This document shows positions 26,741 through 34,391 of a DNA stretch of 34,391 nt, in pieces. A program made the position numbers and the translations under genes. The notes under the pieces were generated by a model that searched no databases, was not told the DNA's origin, and was given only the letters and a program-made list of their open reading frames with translations. Positions within the stretch are counted from its first letter, which is position 1. Each line of letters opens with the position of its first letter. This DNA comes from Tissierellia bacterium (GTDB lineage: Bacteria; Bacillota; Clostridia; Peptostreptococcales; Acidaminobacteraceae), in contig DUVM01000010.1 of NCBI GenBank assembly GCA_012841045.1, forward strand, positions 1-34,391. Reading direction: 5' to 3'.

Positions 26741-27550
26741 CTAGGCTTTGACTCGCCTACTCAGGTATACCAGAGCGAACACCACGCCATTTAAAAGGAC
26801 GATTGTCGCCCCGGTAGGCGTGTTCAAGACAAAAGAGGACATAATCCCACCCAGCACACAGACAAGCGAGATCACCACGCTCAGAAACAGCGTCATGTGA
26901 AAGCTTTTTTTCAGTTGAAGAGCTGTGACAGCGGGAAAGATGATCATGCTTGAGATGAGAAGTGTTCCGACAACCCGAATACCTAGGAGAATCGTGACAC
27001 TTGTCAGAAGGGCGAGCAGCTGATTGAGTAGACGCGTATTAAGTCCAAGCGTGCGCGCATAGTCTTCATCATAAGTCAGCACAATCAGCTCTGTATGGAA
27101 AAACACGATGGCGCTGACGACACCGACTCCCAAAATCACGCTGATCCACACCTCTAGTGGGCGGATGACGAGGATGGAACCGAACAGATAGCTGTTGAGA
27201 TCCACGCCAAATCCTCCCCTAAGGGAAGACAAGAAAATACCTAGTGCGACAGAGAAGCTGGATACGAGGCCAATGGCAGCGTCGGCGTGAAGCTCATTTT
27301 TTTCGCTCAGCATCATAATGAGAAAAGAAGCGCCGATCACCAGCGGAAGGGAAAACAAAAGAGGTGTTGCCCCCAGTGCAAGCGCAATCGCCACAGAGGC
27401 AAAGCTCACATGCGCCAGTCCGTCGCCGATCATGGAGTAGTGTTTGAGGACAAGAAAGACACCCAGAAGAGCGCCGCTGATCCCTATCAAGGTTCCTACC
27501 ACCAACGCGCGAGTCATGAACTCATATTGAAAAAGATTCAGCAGATTCAT
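26741..27550 (-). CDS. znuB: Metal (zinc/manganese) ABC transporter permease, ZnuB/AdcB family
   Basis: ALVVGTLIGISGALLGVFLVLKHYSMIGDGLAHVSF; multiple TM segments. Confidence 0.9.
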   Translation of the reverse strand: MNLLNLFQYEFMTRALVVGTLIGISGALLGVFLVLKHYSMIGDGLAHVSFASVAIALALGATPLLFSLPLVIGASFLIMMLSEKNELHADAAIGLVSSFSVALGIFLSSLRGGFGVDLNSYLFGSILVIRPLEVWISVILGVGVVSAIVFFHTELIVLTYDEDYARTLGLNTRLLNQLLALLTSVTILLGIRVVGTLLISSMIIFPAVTALQLKKSFHMTLFLSVVISLVCVLGGIMSSFVLNTPTGATIVLLNGVVFALVYLSRRVKA

Positions 27551-28248
27551 TCATGCCTCCAGCAGTGTTGATGTTGCGTTGCTTGGCCAAAGTACTTCCC
27601 CATTCCTCCACTCTCACAGAACTCATCGTACTCACCAAAGAAGATCAGCTGCTGGTCGAGGTAGAGAATTTTATCCGTATAGGTTCCAACCGTCGCGACA
27701 TCGTGCGTGACGAGCAGGATGGTCACACCGTCTTCTTTTAGATGGTCCATCAGCGAATAGAACCCACTTCGTGTTTTCGGGTCGAGAGCACTTGTCGGCT
27801 CATCGAGAATCAGAAGCTTTGGATCGCTCACAAGGGCCCGAGCAAGATGAACCCGCTGGAGCTGTCCGCCGCTTAAAGAGCCAATTCGTCGATCGGCCAG
27901 ATCGCTGATGGCAAGATCAGCTAGCACCTCTGCTACCGCTTCTCGACTTCTAAAACGCTCCTTTCTCTTGACCCCCATCTCCACAATCTCCGATACAGTC
28001 GCAGGAAACAGCGGGTCTTTTCCCTTTAGCTGCTGCGGCAGATAGCCGATACTCTCGGTGCGGACATGAAGTTCCCCTTTTTGAGGAAACTCCAGTCCCA
28101 AGATCGAGCGCACCAGACTCGTTTTTCCGGAGCCATTGGGCCCTACGATCCCGATATGCTCTCCCTCTTCAATCGCAAACGATACATTGTGGAGAGCTTC
28201 CACCGAGCCATAGGATAGACTGATATTTTTGGCTTCAATCAGTGTCAT
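27547..28248 (-). CDS. znuC: Metal ABC transporter ATP-binding protein, ZnuC-like
   Basis: GPNGSGKTSLVRSILGL, LSGGQLQRVHLARAL, LLILDEPTSALD. Confidence 0.92.
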   Translation of the reverse strand: MTLIEAKNISLSYGSVEALHNVSFAIEEGEHIGIVGPNGSGKTSLVRSILGLEFPQKGELHVRTESIGYLPQQLKGKDPLFPATVSEIVEMGVKRKERFRSREAVAEVLADLAISDLADRRIGSLSGGQLQRVHLARALVSDPKLLILDEPTSALDPKTRSGFYSLMDHLKEDGVTILLVTHDVATVGTYTDKILYLDQQLIFFGEYDEFCESGGMGKYFGQATQHQHCWRHE

Positions 28249-29237
28249 TGCAAACCTTTTCTAAGTTTATCCAAATTGTCCTTCATAATCTGCATATACG
28301 TGAGTCCCTGCTCTGCCTCTTCCGGACTGAGATTATGGGCTCCGTGTAAGAGCACAAGTTGTGCCCCCGTTTCATCTGCAATGGCTTGTGCCACGCGCGG
28401 ATCTGTCAGTTCCTCGAAGTAGAGGGTGGTGCTGTGCGTCTCTTTCAATGCATCGATGAGCTTGGCCATCTCGACAGGTGTCGGCTCGGCATTTGTAGAA
28501 TAGCCTGCATACGGTGAGCGATGCGTCAGCCCGTAGCGCTCTGCCAGATACCCAAAGGCGAAATGCCCTCCGTACAAAAGTGTCTTGTTCGGAAGCTCAG
28601 AGATAACCGAGATATACTCTTCATCCAACGCCAAGAGTTCCTGATCATAGGCCTCCCAGCGAGAGCGGAACAGCTCTTCGTGGGCAGGATCCGCTTCGAC
28701 CAGCGCATCAAGTACATTTTTAGCCATGATCCGAGCGTTTTCTAGACTCGTCCAGATATGCGGATCGACACCGCCGTGATCATGTGCGTGTTCTTCATGA
28801 TCGCCATGCTCTTCATCGTGATCGTCATGGCCTTCTTCATGATCGTCATGCTCTTCTTCGTGATGGTCATGATCATCGTGGTCTTCACGCGTTTTAAGGA
28901 GTGTCACGCCTTCACTGACATCCTTGACGAGCGCCGGTTTTGCAGAGGAGAGAATGCCCTCCACCCACGGCTCCATCACATCACCTGTATACAAGAATAC
29001 ATCTGCCTCGGAGATAGAGGCCACATCCTGAGGTTTCGGTTCGAACTGATGCGGCTCCGTGCCCGGAGGGAGCAAGAGTCGAAGGTCAATTTCCTCTCCC
29101 CCGATGACTCTGGCAAAGTCATACTGTGGAAAGAGCGTAGTGATCACAAGTGTCTTGTCTGACGCGGGGCTCTGAGTCCCAGGTGAGCATCCGACAAGCA
29201 GTACCAGTACCAAAAGTCCTACCATTATTTTTTTCAA
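28245..29237 (-). CDS. znuA: Zinc ABC transporter substrate-binding lipoprotein, ZnuA/AdcA-like, with His/Asp/Glu-rich loop
   Basis: Lipobox LLVGC; LLPPGTEPHQFEPKPQDV, His-rich loop then GGVDPHIWTS, LLYGGHFAFGYLAERYGL. Confidence 0.93.
   Translation of the reverse strand: MKKIMVGLLVLVLLVGCSPGTQSPASDKTLVITTLFPQYDFARVIGGEEIDLRLLLPPGTEPHQFEPKPQDVASISEADVFLYTGDVMEPWVEGILSSAKPALVKDVSEGVTLLKTREDHDDHDHHEEEHDDHEEGHDDHDEEHGDHEEHAHDHGGVDPHIWTSLENARIMAKNVLDALVEADPAHEELFRSRWEAYDQELLALDEEYISVISELPNKTLLYGGHFAFGYLAERYGLTHRSPYAGYSTNAEPTPVEMAKLIDALKETHSTTLYFEELTDPRVAQAIADETGAQLVLLHGAHNLSPEEAEQGLTYMQIMKDNLDKLRKGLQ
28776..28884. repeat. Imperfect tandem repeat encoding the His/Asp/Glu-rich loop of ZnuA
   Basis: Repeated TCTTCATGATCGYCATG-type units; translation HDDHDHHEEEHDDHEEGHDDHDEEHGDHEEHAHDHG. 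Confidence 0.75.
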
Positions 29238-29258
29238 AAGGGTTCCTCCCTTACTCTA

Positions 29259-29903
29259 TTACGAGATTTTGCGCCGTAGACGTGCAATGAGTTCTTGAAA
29301 AACCTTCACTATCGGACCGATCATGAAGGCACTTACCAAGGTACCTATACCCACTCCGCGGATCTCCCTCAAAAAAAGAATGCTTAATATCACTGACAGC
29401 AGCACCGATACGCTGTCTGCCATGATTTTTCCGCGGTAAAAAGGCCATCGCTTCGGATAGCGTGTAGCCAAAGCGTGCAAGACGCCCTCGGTCGGCATCT
29501 GGAGCACGTTTGCATCCACATATAAAGTGATGCCTAACGCAACGCAGAGGATGCTGAGCACGACATAGAGCAGCACGCCAAAGGTCCCAAAAGGAGCCTG
29601 TGAGCCGATCAGGAGCAAATACAAGTCGACAAATGTGCCAAAAAGAAGGCCGGCAATCAGCTGTGCGATATTGATCCAGCTGAACTTCTTTAGAAGAAGA
29701 CCTTGAATCAGCAGATAGATCCCCATCACCAACATCATCCAAAAACGGATATTGGTTGAAAAGATCTGCGAGAGCACATAGGGAAGCACATTGACAGGCG
29801 TCGTACCCTGTCCTGCCACGATGGAGAAAGCTCCTCCCAACGCGAGGATGTTGATTCCCAAGAGAAATTGAATAACTCTCCGAATAAAGTGTGTCTGTTT
29901 CAT
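29259..29903 (-). CDS. YczE/YyaS/YitT-like membrane protein
   Basis: FLLGINILALGGAFSIVAGQGTTPVNVLPYVLS; about five TM segments; DANVLQMPTEGVLHALA. Confidence 0.7.
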   Translation of the reverse strand: MKQTHFIRRVIQFLLGINILALGGAFSIVAGQGTTPVNVLPYVLSQIFSTNIRFWMMLVMGIYLLIQGLLLKKFSWINIAQLIAGLLFGTFVDLYLLLIGSQAPFGTFGVLLYVVLSILCVALGITLYVDANVLQMPTEGVLHALATRYPKRWPFYRGKIMADSVSVLLSVILSILFLREIRGVGIGTLVSAFMIGPIVKVFQELIARLRRKIS

Positions 29904-30079
29904 GTTCCTACCGCCGTCTCCTTATGATCAGCAAATGCATGTACTTTGTTTATTGTACACCATGAGCGGAAGAAGGTAGCGTTCTTTTTCGTGCGATGGT
30001 TTTTTCATTCCTGCGAAAGGGAAGGATAGTTGCCTTCGTATACTGAAAGGGGTATAGAAAGAAAAGAAAGGAGACCATA

Positions 30080-30586
30080 ATGAAAAAAATCGCCATATTG
30101 ATCGAAGAGTTGTTTGATGAACAGGAACTGATCTACCCCTACTATCGTCTGCTAGAAGACTACGAGGTCGACCTGATCGGCGCCGAAGAAGGGAAAGAAT
30201 ATAAAAGCAAAGCAGGTTTCACTAAAAAGAGCACTAAAGCATCGAAAGACGTGTCTGCCGACGAGTATGCCGCGCTATATATCCCGGGAGGATTCTCCCC
30301 CGACTATATGCGAAGGACCCAAGCGACGGTCGATCTTGTAAAGGAGTTTGAAGCACAGGGGAAGCCGATCGCCGCCATTTGTCACGCAGGATGGATGTTG
30401 GCATCGTGTTGCGACATTCAAGGGGAGGACATCACCTCGACCAAGTCAATCGCAGATGATCTGATCAATGCCGGTGCTAACTGGGTTGACAGAGAAGTTG
30501 TCGTATCCGGCAACCATCTGAGCTCCAGAGGCCCAGGCGACATGCCTGCCCTCATGAAAGAACTTCTCAAAGCCATCGAAGGATAA
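30080..30586 (+). CDS. DJ-1/PfpI family protein (class I GATase-like fold)
   Basis: KKIAILIEELFDEQELIYPYYRL, YIPGGFSPDYMRR, AAICHAGWMLAS nucleophile elbow; AAAGGAG RBS. Confidence 0.9.
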   Translation: MKKIAILIEELFDEQELIYPYYRLLEDYEVDLIGAEEGKEYKSKAGFTKKSTKASKDVSADEYAALYIPGGFSPDYMRRTQATVDLVKEFEAQGKPIAAICHAGWMLASCCDIQGEDITSTKSIADDLINAGANWVDREVVVSGNHLSSRGPGDMPALMKELLKAIEG

Positions 30587-30597
30587 GGAGAAAGCGT

Positions 30598-31782
30598 ATG
30601 AAACCATTTCAAGTCATTGACCGCCCGAAGCGTCTTAAAGAATTCATCGATCGACTGCACGGAGGGGAAACGGTAGAACAGGTAAAAGAAGACTTTCAAC
30701 GAGAGTTCGGCTCTGTCAGTGCCGGTGAGATTGCCCAAGCTGAAAGGCAGCTCGTAGAAGCAGGTGTCCCGATCGAAGAGGTGCAGCGTCTCTGCGATGT
30801 TCATCAGACCCTGTTTGAAGAGTCAGTCGAGGAAGTAGCTTTTTCCTCCGGACACCCGGCATTTGTCTTTCAAAAGGAAAACGAAGGGATTGAAGAGCAT
30901 CTCAAGAAAGTCGAATCACTTCTTGATAATCTTTCTGAAGAAAAGGAAGAAAGTTATCAAAGTCTTTTGTCCGCATGGGAAGAGCTTCAAAAGATCGACA
31001 AGCACTATGTGCGAAAAGAAAACTTGATGTTCCCCTACCTAGAAGCCAAGGGCATTACGGCGCCTCCAAAAGTGATGTGGGGAGTCGACGATGAGATTCG
31101 TGCAGGGCTAAAAGATGTAATCGAACAGGTGAGAAAGAAGGCATCTAGTGAGGCCATCAAACCCCTATCGCATGCGCTGATAGAAAAAATCCGCTCGATG
31201 ATCGGAAAAGAAAACAATATCCTGATGCCGATGCTGATGGAGAACATGACTGAGGAAGACTGGAAAGTCGTCGCCAGAGAAAGTCGTCAGATCGGTTACG
31301 TGTTTGCCGATGCGATCGAAGGAGCCTCTCCTTCAGATGCCACCGTCTGGGAAACGGGTGAGACAAATCTCGAGTTGGAAGGCGATATCGTCCTACCGAG
31401 TGGCCAGTTCACTGTTCAGGAACTGACGCATTTGCTCAACACTCTTCCCTCGGACATTACCTTCGTCGGCGCAGATGATCGCGTCAGATTCTTTTCTGAA
31501 GGAAAGCACCGCGTCTTTCCTCGAACACGTACGATCATCGGCCGAGACGTCGCGAACTGCCATCCACCGAAGAGTCTGTCGGCGGTGGAAGAACTGGTAG
31601 AGGACTTTAAAGCCGGAAGAAAAGACGAAGAATCCTTCTGGATCCAAAAAGACGGGGCGTTTATTATTATCAGATACTTCGCTGTGCGAGATGGAGACGA
31701 GTATCTGGGCGTGCTGGAAGTCAGTGAAGAGATCAGTGAACTGCGCTCGCTAGAAGGCGAAAAGAGATTGATCAGCAAATAA
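30598..31782 (+). CDS. DUF438 domain / hemerythrin-like / PAS domain protein
   Basis: DUF438 SAGEIAQAERQLVEAGVPIEEVQRLCDVHQTLF; Hr-like HPAFVFQKEN, HYVRKENLMFPYLE; PAS LPSDITFVGADDRVRFFSEGKHRVFPRTRTIIGRDVANCHPPKS. Confidence 0.92.
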   Translation: MKPFQVIDRPKRLKEFIDRLHGGETVEQVKEDFQREFGSVSAGEIAQAERQLVEAGVPIEEVQRLCDVHQTLFEESVEEVAFSSGHPAFVFQKENEGIEEHLKKVESLLDNLSEEKEESYQSLLSAWEELQKIDKHYVRKENLMFPYLEAKGITAPPKVMWGVDDEIRAGLKDVIEQVRKKASSEAIKPLSHALIEKIRSMIGKENNILMPMLMENMTEEDWKVVARESRQIGYVFADAIEGASPSDATVWETGETNLELEGDIVLPSGQFTVQELTHLLNTLPSDITFVGADDRVRFFSEGKHRVFPRTRTIIGRDVANCHPPKSLSAVEELVEDFKAGRKDEESFWIQKDGAFIIIRYFAVRDGDEYLGVLEVSEEISELRSLEGEKRLISK

Positions 31783-31795
31783 CATGTCAACACAA

Positions 31796-31828
31796 AAAAG
31801 CGAGTCCATATCAAACGGACTCGCTTTT
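31796..31828. terminator. Bidirectional terminator between the DUF438 gene and etfA
   Basis: AAAAGCGAGTCC-ATATCAAAC-GGACTCGCTTTT. Confidence 0.85.
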
Positions 31829-31840
31829 AGGTTTCCTAGA

Positions 31841-32860
31841 TTACTCCTGCTGAGCTTTCTTCTCTTTGAGGGCGGCAATGCTCTTGGTCAGTTCCGGGAG
31901 AACTCGATTGAGGTCTCCGACGATGCCAAGGTCTGCCACTTGGAAGATCGGCGCTTCGGGGTTCTTGTTCACCGCAATGATGAACTCACTTTCCTCCATG
32001 CCGGCGAGGTGCTGGATGGCACCGGAGATGCCGCTGGCAAAGTATACGCCGGGGCGAACGGTTTTACCGGTCTGTCCGACCTGTTGCTCTTTGGGAAGCC
32101 AGCCCGCGTCGATGACGGCGCGTGAGCCGGAGACTTCTCCGCCGATGACATCGGCAAGCTCTTGAAGCATGGGCAGTTTCTCGGGTCCGCCGATTCCGCG
32201 TCCTGCGGAAATAAGGATATTGGCGTCTTCGATCTTGATCTTTTTCTTCTGCTCGACTTCTTCAGAGAGAATTTCGATGTTGTAATCAGCGTCTTGGAGT
32301 CCTGCATCAATGTGCACGACTTCCGCTTCACGATCCATTTCGGGCTCGATGCGCTGCATGACACCGGGGCGGACGGTGGACATCTGCGGCTTGTAGTTTT
32401 CGCAGACGATGGTCGCCATGATGTTTCCGCCGAAAGCCGGACGGGTCATCAGAAGGAGTTTCGACTCCGGATCGATATCCAGTGACGTACAGTCAGCTGT
32501 CAGGCCGGTGTGCACACGCGCAGATACGCGCGGGGCAAGGTCGCGGCCGATGGATGTGGCTCCGAAGAGTACGATATCGGGTTTGACTTGCTTGCATGTC
32601 TCATAGACAGCTTTGACATACGGCTCGGTCATATATTTTTCAAGTTTGTCGTCTTCCACTAGATAGACTTTGTCTGCCCCGTAGTGGCTCAACGTACCGA
32701 CCAGGTTGGAAACATCTTTTCCTACCACGACTGCGCTGACATGCGTGTCGAGCTGTTCGGCGAGATCCCTGGCCTTACCAAGGAGCTCAAGAGATACACT
32801 CTGGAGATGTCCGTCTCTTTGCTCAGCAAAGACCATGACTCCTTTATATTCTTCTAACAC
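31841..32860 (-). CDS. etfA: Electron transfer flavoprotein alpha subunit
   Basis: [57 protein letters not shown]. Confidence 0.96.
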   Translation of the reverse strand: MLEEYKGVMVFAEQRDGHLQSVSLELLGKARDLAEQLDTHVSAVVVGKDVSNLVGTLSHYGADKVYLVEDDKLEKYMTEPYVKAVYETCKQVKPDIVLFGATSIGRDLAPRVSARVHTGLTADCTSLDIDPESKLLLMTRPAFGGNIMATIVCENYKPQMSTVRPGVMQRIEPEMDREAEVVHIDAGLQDADYNIEILSEEVEQKKKIKIEDANILISAGRGIGGPEKLPMLQELADVIGGEVSGSRAVIDAGWLPKEQQVGQTGKTVRPGVYFASGISGAIQHLAGMEESEFIIAVNKNPEAPIFQVADLGIVGDLNRVLPELTKSIAALKEKKAQQE

Positions 32861-32869
32861 TTCAGCCTC

Positions 32870-33658
32870 CTATATGATAAAGCGTTCAGCCAGCGCATTG
32901 AGGATAATCTTTGCGCCTTCTTGTTCATCGACATCAAATACCTTACCGGCGGTCTTGGCACCCTTCGTAAAGGACTTCTTCACGCGTGTGGGGCTTCCCG
33001 CCAGACCCAGGTTTGCATGATCAACTGTGATATCGTTGACAGTAAAGATTTTCACTGTGTCTTCGTTGCGATACGAATCGAATACACGGGAGATCTGCAT
33101 ATATCGGGGCATATTCATGCCGCCGAGGGTCGTGATCAGGCAGGGGAATTTGACTTTGAGAACCTGGAAGCGGTCTTCGTACTGGCGTTTGACGACCATG
33201 TACTCGTCCGTGATTTCCTGGATCTCTTCGACGTAGCTGATGCTGGGCAGTCCGAGGTGCTCGGCAATCTGCGGTCCAACCTGAGCGGTGTCGCCATCGA
33301 TGGCCTGACGGCCGGCGATGATGAGGTCATATTCGAGACCTTGGAGGGTTCCTGCCAGGGCGGATGATGTGGCCCAAGTATCAGATCCGGCAAATGCACG
33401 GTCTGTCAGCAGGATCACTTCATCGGCTCCCATTGCATAGGCTTCGCGGAGTGCGTCGGCTGCTTGGGGAGGTCCCATTGAAAGAACAGTTACTTTTGCG
33501 CCGGTGGCGTCTTTGATTTTTAAAGCTTCTTCGAGTCCTGCACGGTCATCGGGGTTGATGATGCTGGGAACTCCTTCACGGATCAATGTCCCTGTTTTCG
33601 GATCGAGTCTGACCTCGGTCGTATCGGGAACTTGTTTAATGCAAACTACTATATTCAT
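32870..33658 (-). CDS. etfB: Electron transfer flavoprotein beta subunit
   Basis: MNIVVCIKQVPDTTEVRLDPKTGTL, INPDDRAGLEEAL, GRQAIDGDTAQVGPQIAEHLGLP. Confidence 0.96.
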   Translation of the reverse strand: MNIVVCIKQVPDTTEVRLDPKTGTLIREGVPSIINPDDRAGLEEALKIKDATGAKVTVLSMGPPQAADALREAYAMGADEVILLTDRAFAGSDTWATSSALAGTLQGLEYDLIIAGRQAIDGDTAQVGPQIAEHLGLPSISYVEEIQEITDEYMVVKRQYEDRFQVLKVKFPCLITTLGGMNMPRYMQISRVFDSYRNEDTVKIFTVNDITVDHANLGLAGSPTRVKKSFTKGAKTAGKVFDVDEQEGAKIILNALAERFII

Positions 33659-33668
33659 GAATCCCCTC

Positions 33669-34391
33669 CTAGCGCAGCAGATCAGCGGAGATAACCATAC
33701 GCTGAACTTCGCTGGTGCCTTCGTAGATTTCAGTGATCTTGGCGTCGCGCATCATACGCTCCACCGGATAATCGCGGGTATAACCGTATCCGCCGTACAG
33801 CTGGACACATTTTGTGGTAACTTTCATCGCCGTCTCCGATGCAAACAGTTTTGCATGGGCTGCTGCGGCGGCATAGGGAAGTCCCTGATCTTTATTCCAA
33901 GCAGCTTTATAGACAAGGAGTCTAGCGGCTTCCACCAAGTTGGCCAGATCTGCTAGGACAAACTGAGTGTTCTGGAACTGAGAAAGGGAGCGGCCAAACT
34001 GCTTGCGCTCTTTGACATACTGAACGGTCACATCCAGTGCGCCTTGGGCAATGCCGAGAGCCTGGGATGCAATACCGATACGTCCGCCGTCGAGCGTATC
34101 CATGGCAATGCGGAATCCGATGCCTTCTTTTCCAAGAAGATTTTCTTTCGGAATACGAACATCTTCAAAGACCAACTCACATGTGGAAGATCCTCTGATA
34201 CCCATTTTCTTTTCTTGCAGACCGAAGGAGAATCCAGGGGTTCCTTTTTCAAGGATAAAAGCAGAGATGCCTCTGGTGCCCTGCGATTTGTCGGTCATGG
34301 CCATAATAATGTAGATATCCGCTTCTTGGCCGTTGGTAATAAAGATCTTCGTTCCGTTGAGGACATATTCGTCGCCATCGAGAACAGCTGT
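33669..34391 (-). CDS. Acyl-CoA dehydrogenase, partial (N-terminus beyond the window end)
   Basis: [54 protein letters not shown]; the reading frame stays open through 34391. Confidence 0.95.
   Translation of the reverse strand, partial: TAVLDGDEYVLNGTKIFITNGQEADIYIIMAMTDKSQGTRGISAFILEKGTPGFSFGLQEKKMGIRGSSTCELVFEDVRIPKENLLGKEGIGFRIAMDTLDGGRIGIASQALGIAQGALDVTVQYVKERKQFGRSLSQFQNTQFVLADLANLVEAARLLVYKAAWNKDQGLPYAAAAAHAKLFASETAMKVTTKCVQLYGGYGYTRDYPVERMMRDAKITEIYEGTSEVQRMVISADLLR

Noticed and set aside
28758-29162. Plus-strand ORF with a Met/Val/Phe-rich hydrophobic translation (MFFMIVMLFFVMVMIIVVF)
   Set aside because: Antisense artefact of the His/Asp/Glu-rich repeat in znuA; no RBS and no recognisable family.
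30598-31782. GVDDEIR (no His) in the hemerythrin-like domain as evidence of lost metal binding
   Set aside because: I believe D-D-E-I-R is common in DUF438-type proteins, so I cannot call it a loss without an alignment.
1-34391. CRISPR arrays, IS elements, prophage or toxin-antitoxin modules
   Set aside because: No spaced direct repeats, transposase, phage or toxin-antitoxin proteins were recognised on either strand.

Overview
This 34.4 kb window looks like chromosomal DNA from a low-to-mid GC Bacillota/Clostridia-like bacterium. That assignment is inferred from gene content, RBS style and sigma-A-type promoters. Gene density is high, with many 4-nt ATGA overlaps. I saw no prophage, IS element, integrase or CRISPR array. 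In order along the window: rlmD-type RNA methyltransferase (-); sortase (+); a small hypothetical (-); an operon of a degenerate hemerythrin/PAS protein plus two tandem class-I GATase (peptidase C26) proteins (-); a MacB-like ABC locus with an extracytoplasmic partner (+); tRNA-Val(CAC); a DUF2284 protein (+); a coupled six-gene operon, nitroreductase / DUF4015 lipoprotein / pyrE / trmB / lspA / mtnN (-); beta-CASP MBL protein and MATE transporter (+); murI and a SAM methyltransferase (-); a persulfide locus with a four-module CoADR-rhodanese-TusA-DsrE fusion and a CstR-like repressor (+); two paralogous FtsX/MacB-like permeases, an ABC ATPase and a kinase-less PASTA membrane protein (+); a ZnuA/C/B zinc ABC operon with a YczE-like protein (-); DJ-1/PfpI and DUF438-hemerythrin-PAS genes (+); etfA, etfB and a truncated acyl-CoA dehydrogenase (-). 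The strongest candidates for follow-up are: (i) the ABC-permease pair coupled to a kinase-less five-repeat PASTA protein; (ii) the CstR-controlled persulfide-relay fusion with a G/C-tract operator; (iii) two loci pairing hemerythrin/PAS proteins with GATase-I-fold enzymes, one of them with an eroded metal site; (iv) a possible attenuator between tRNA-Val and the DUF2284 gene; and (v) a possible AUA start codon on rlmD.
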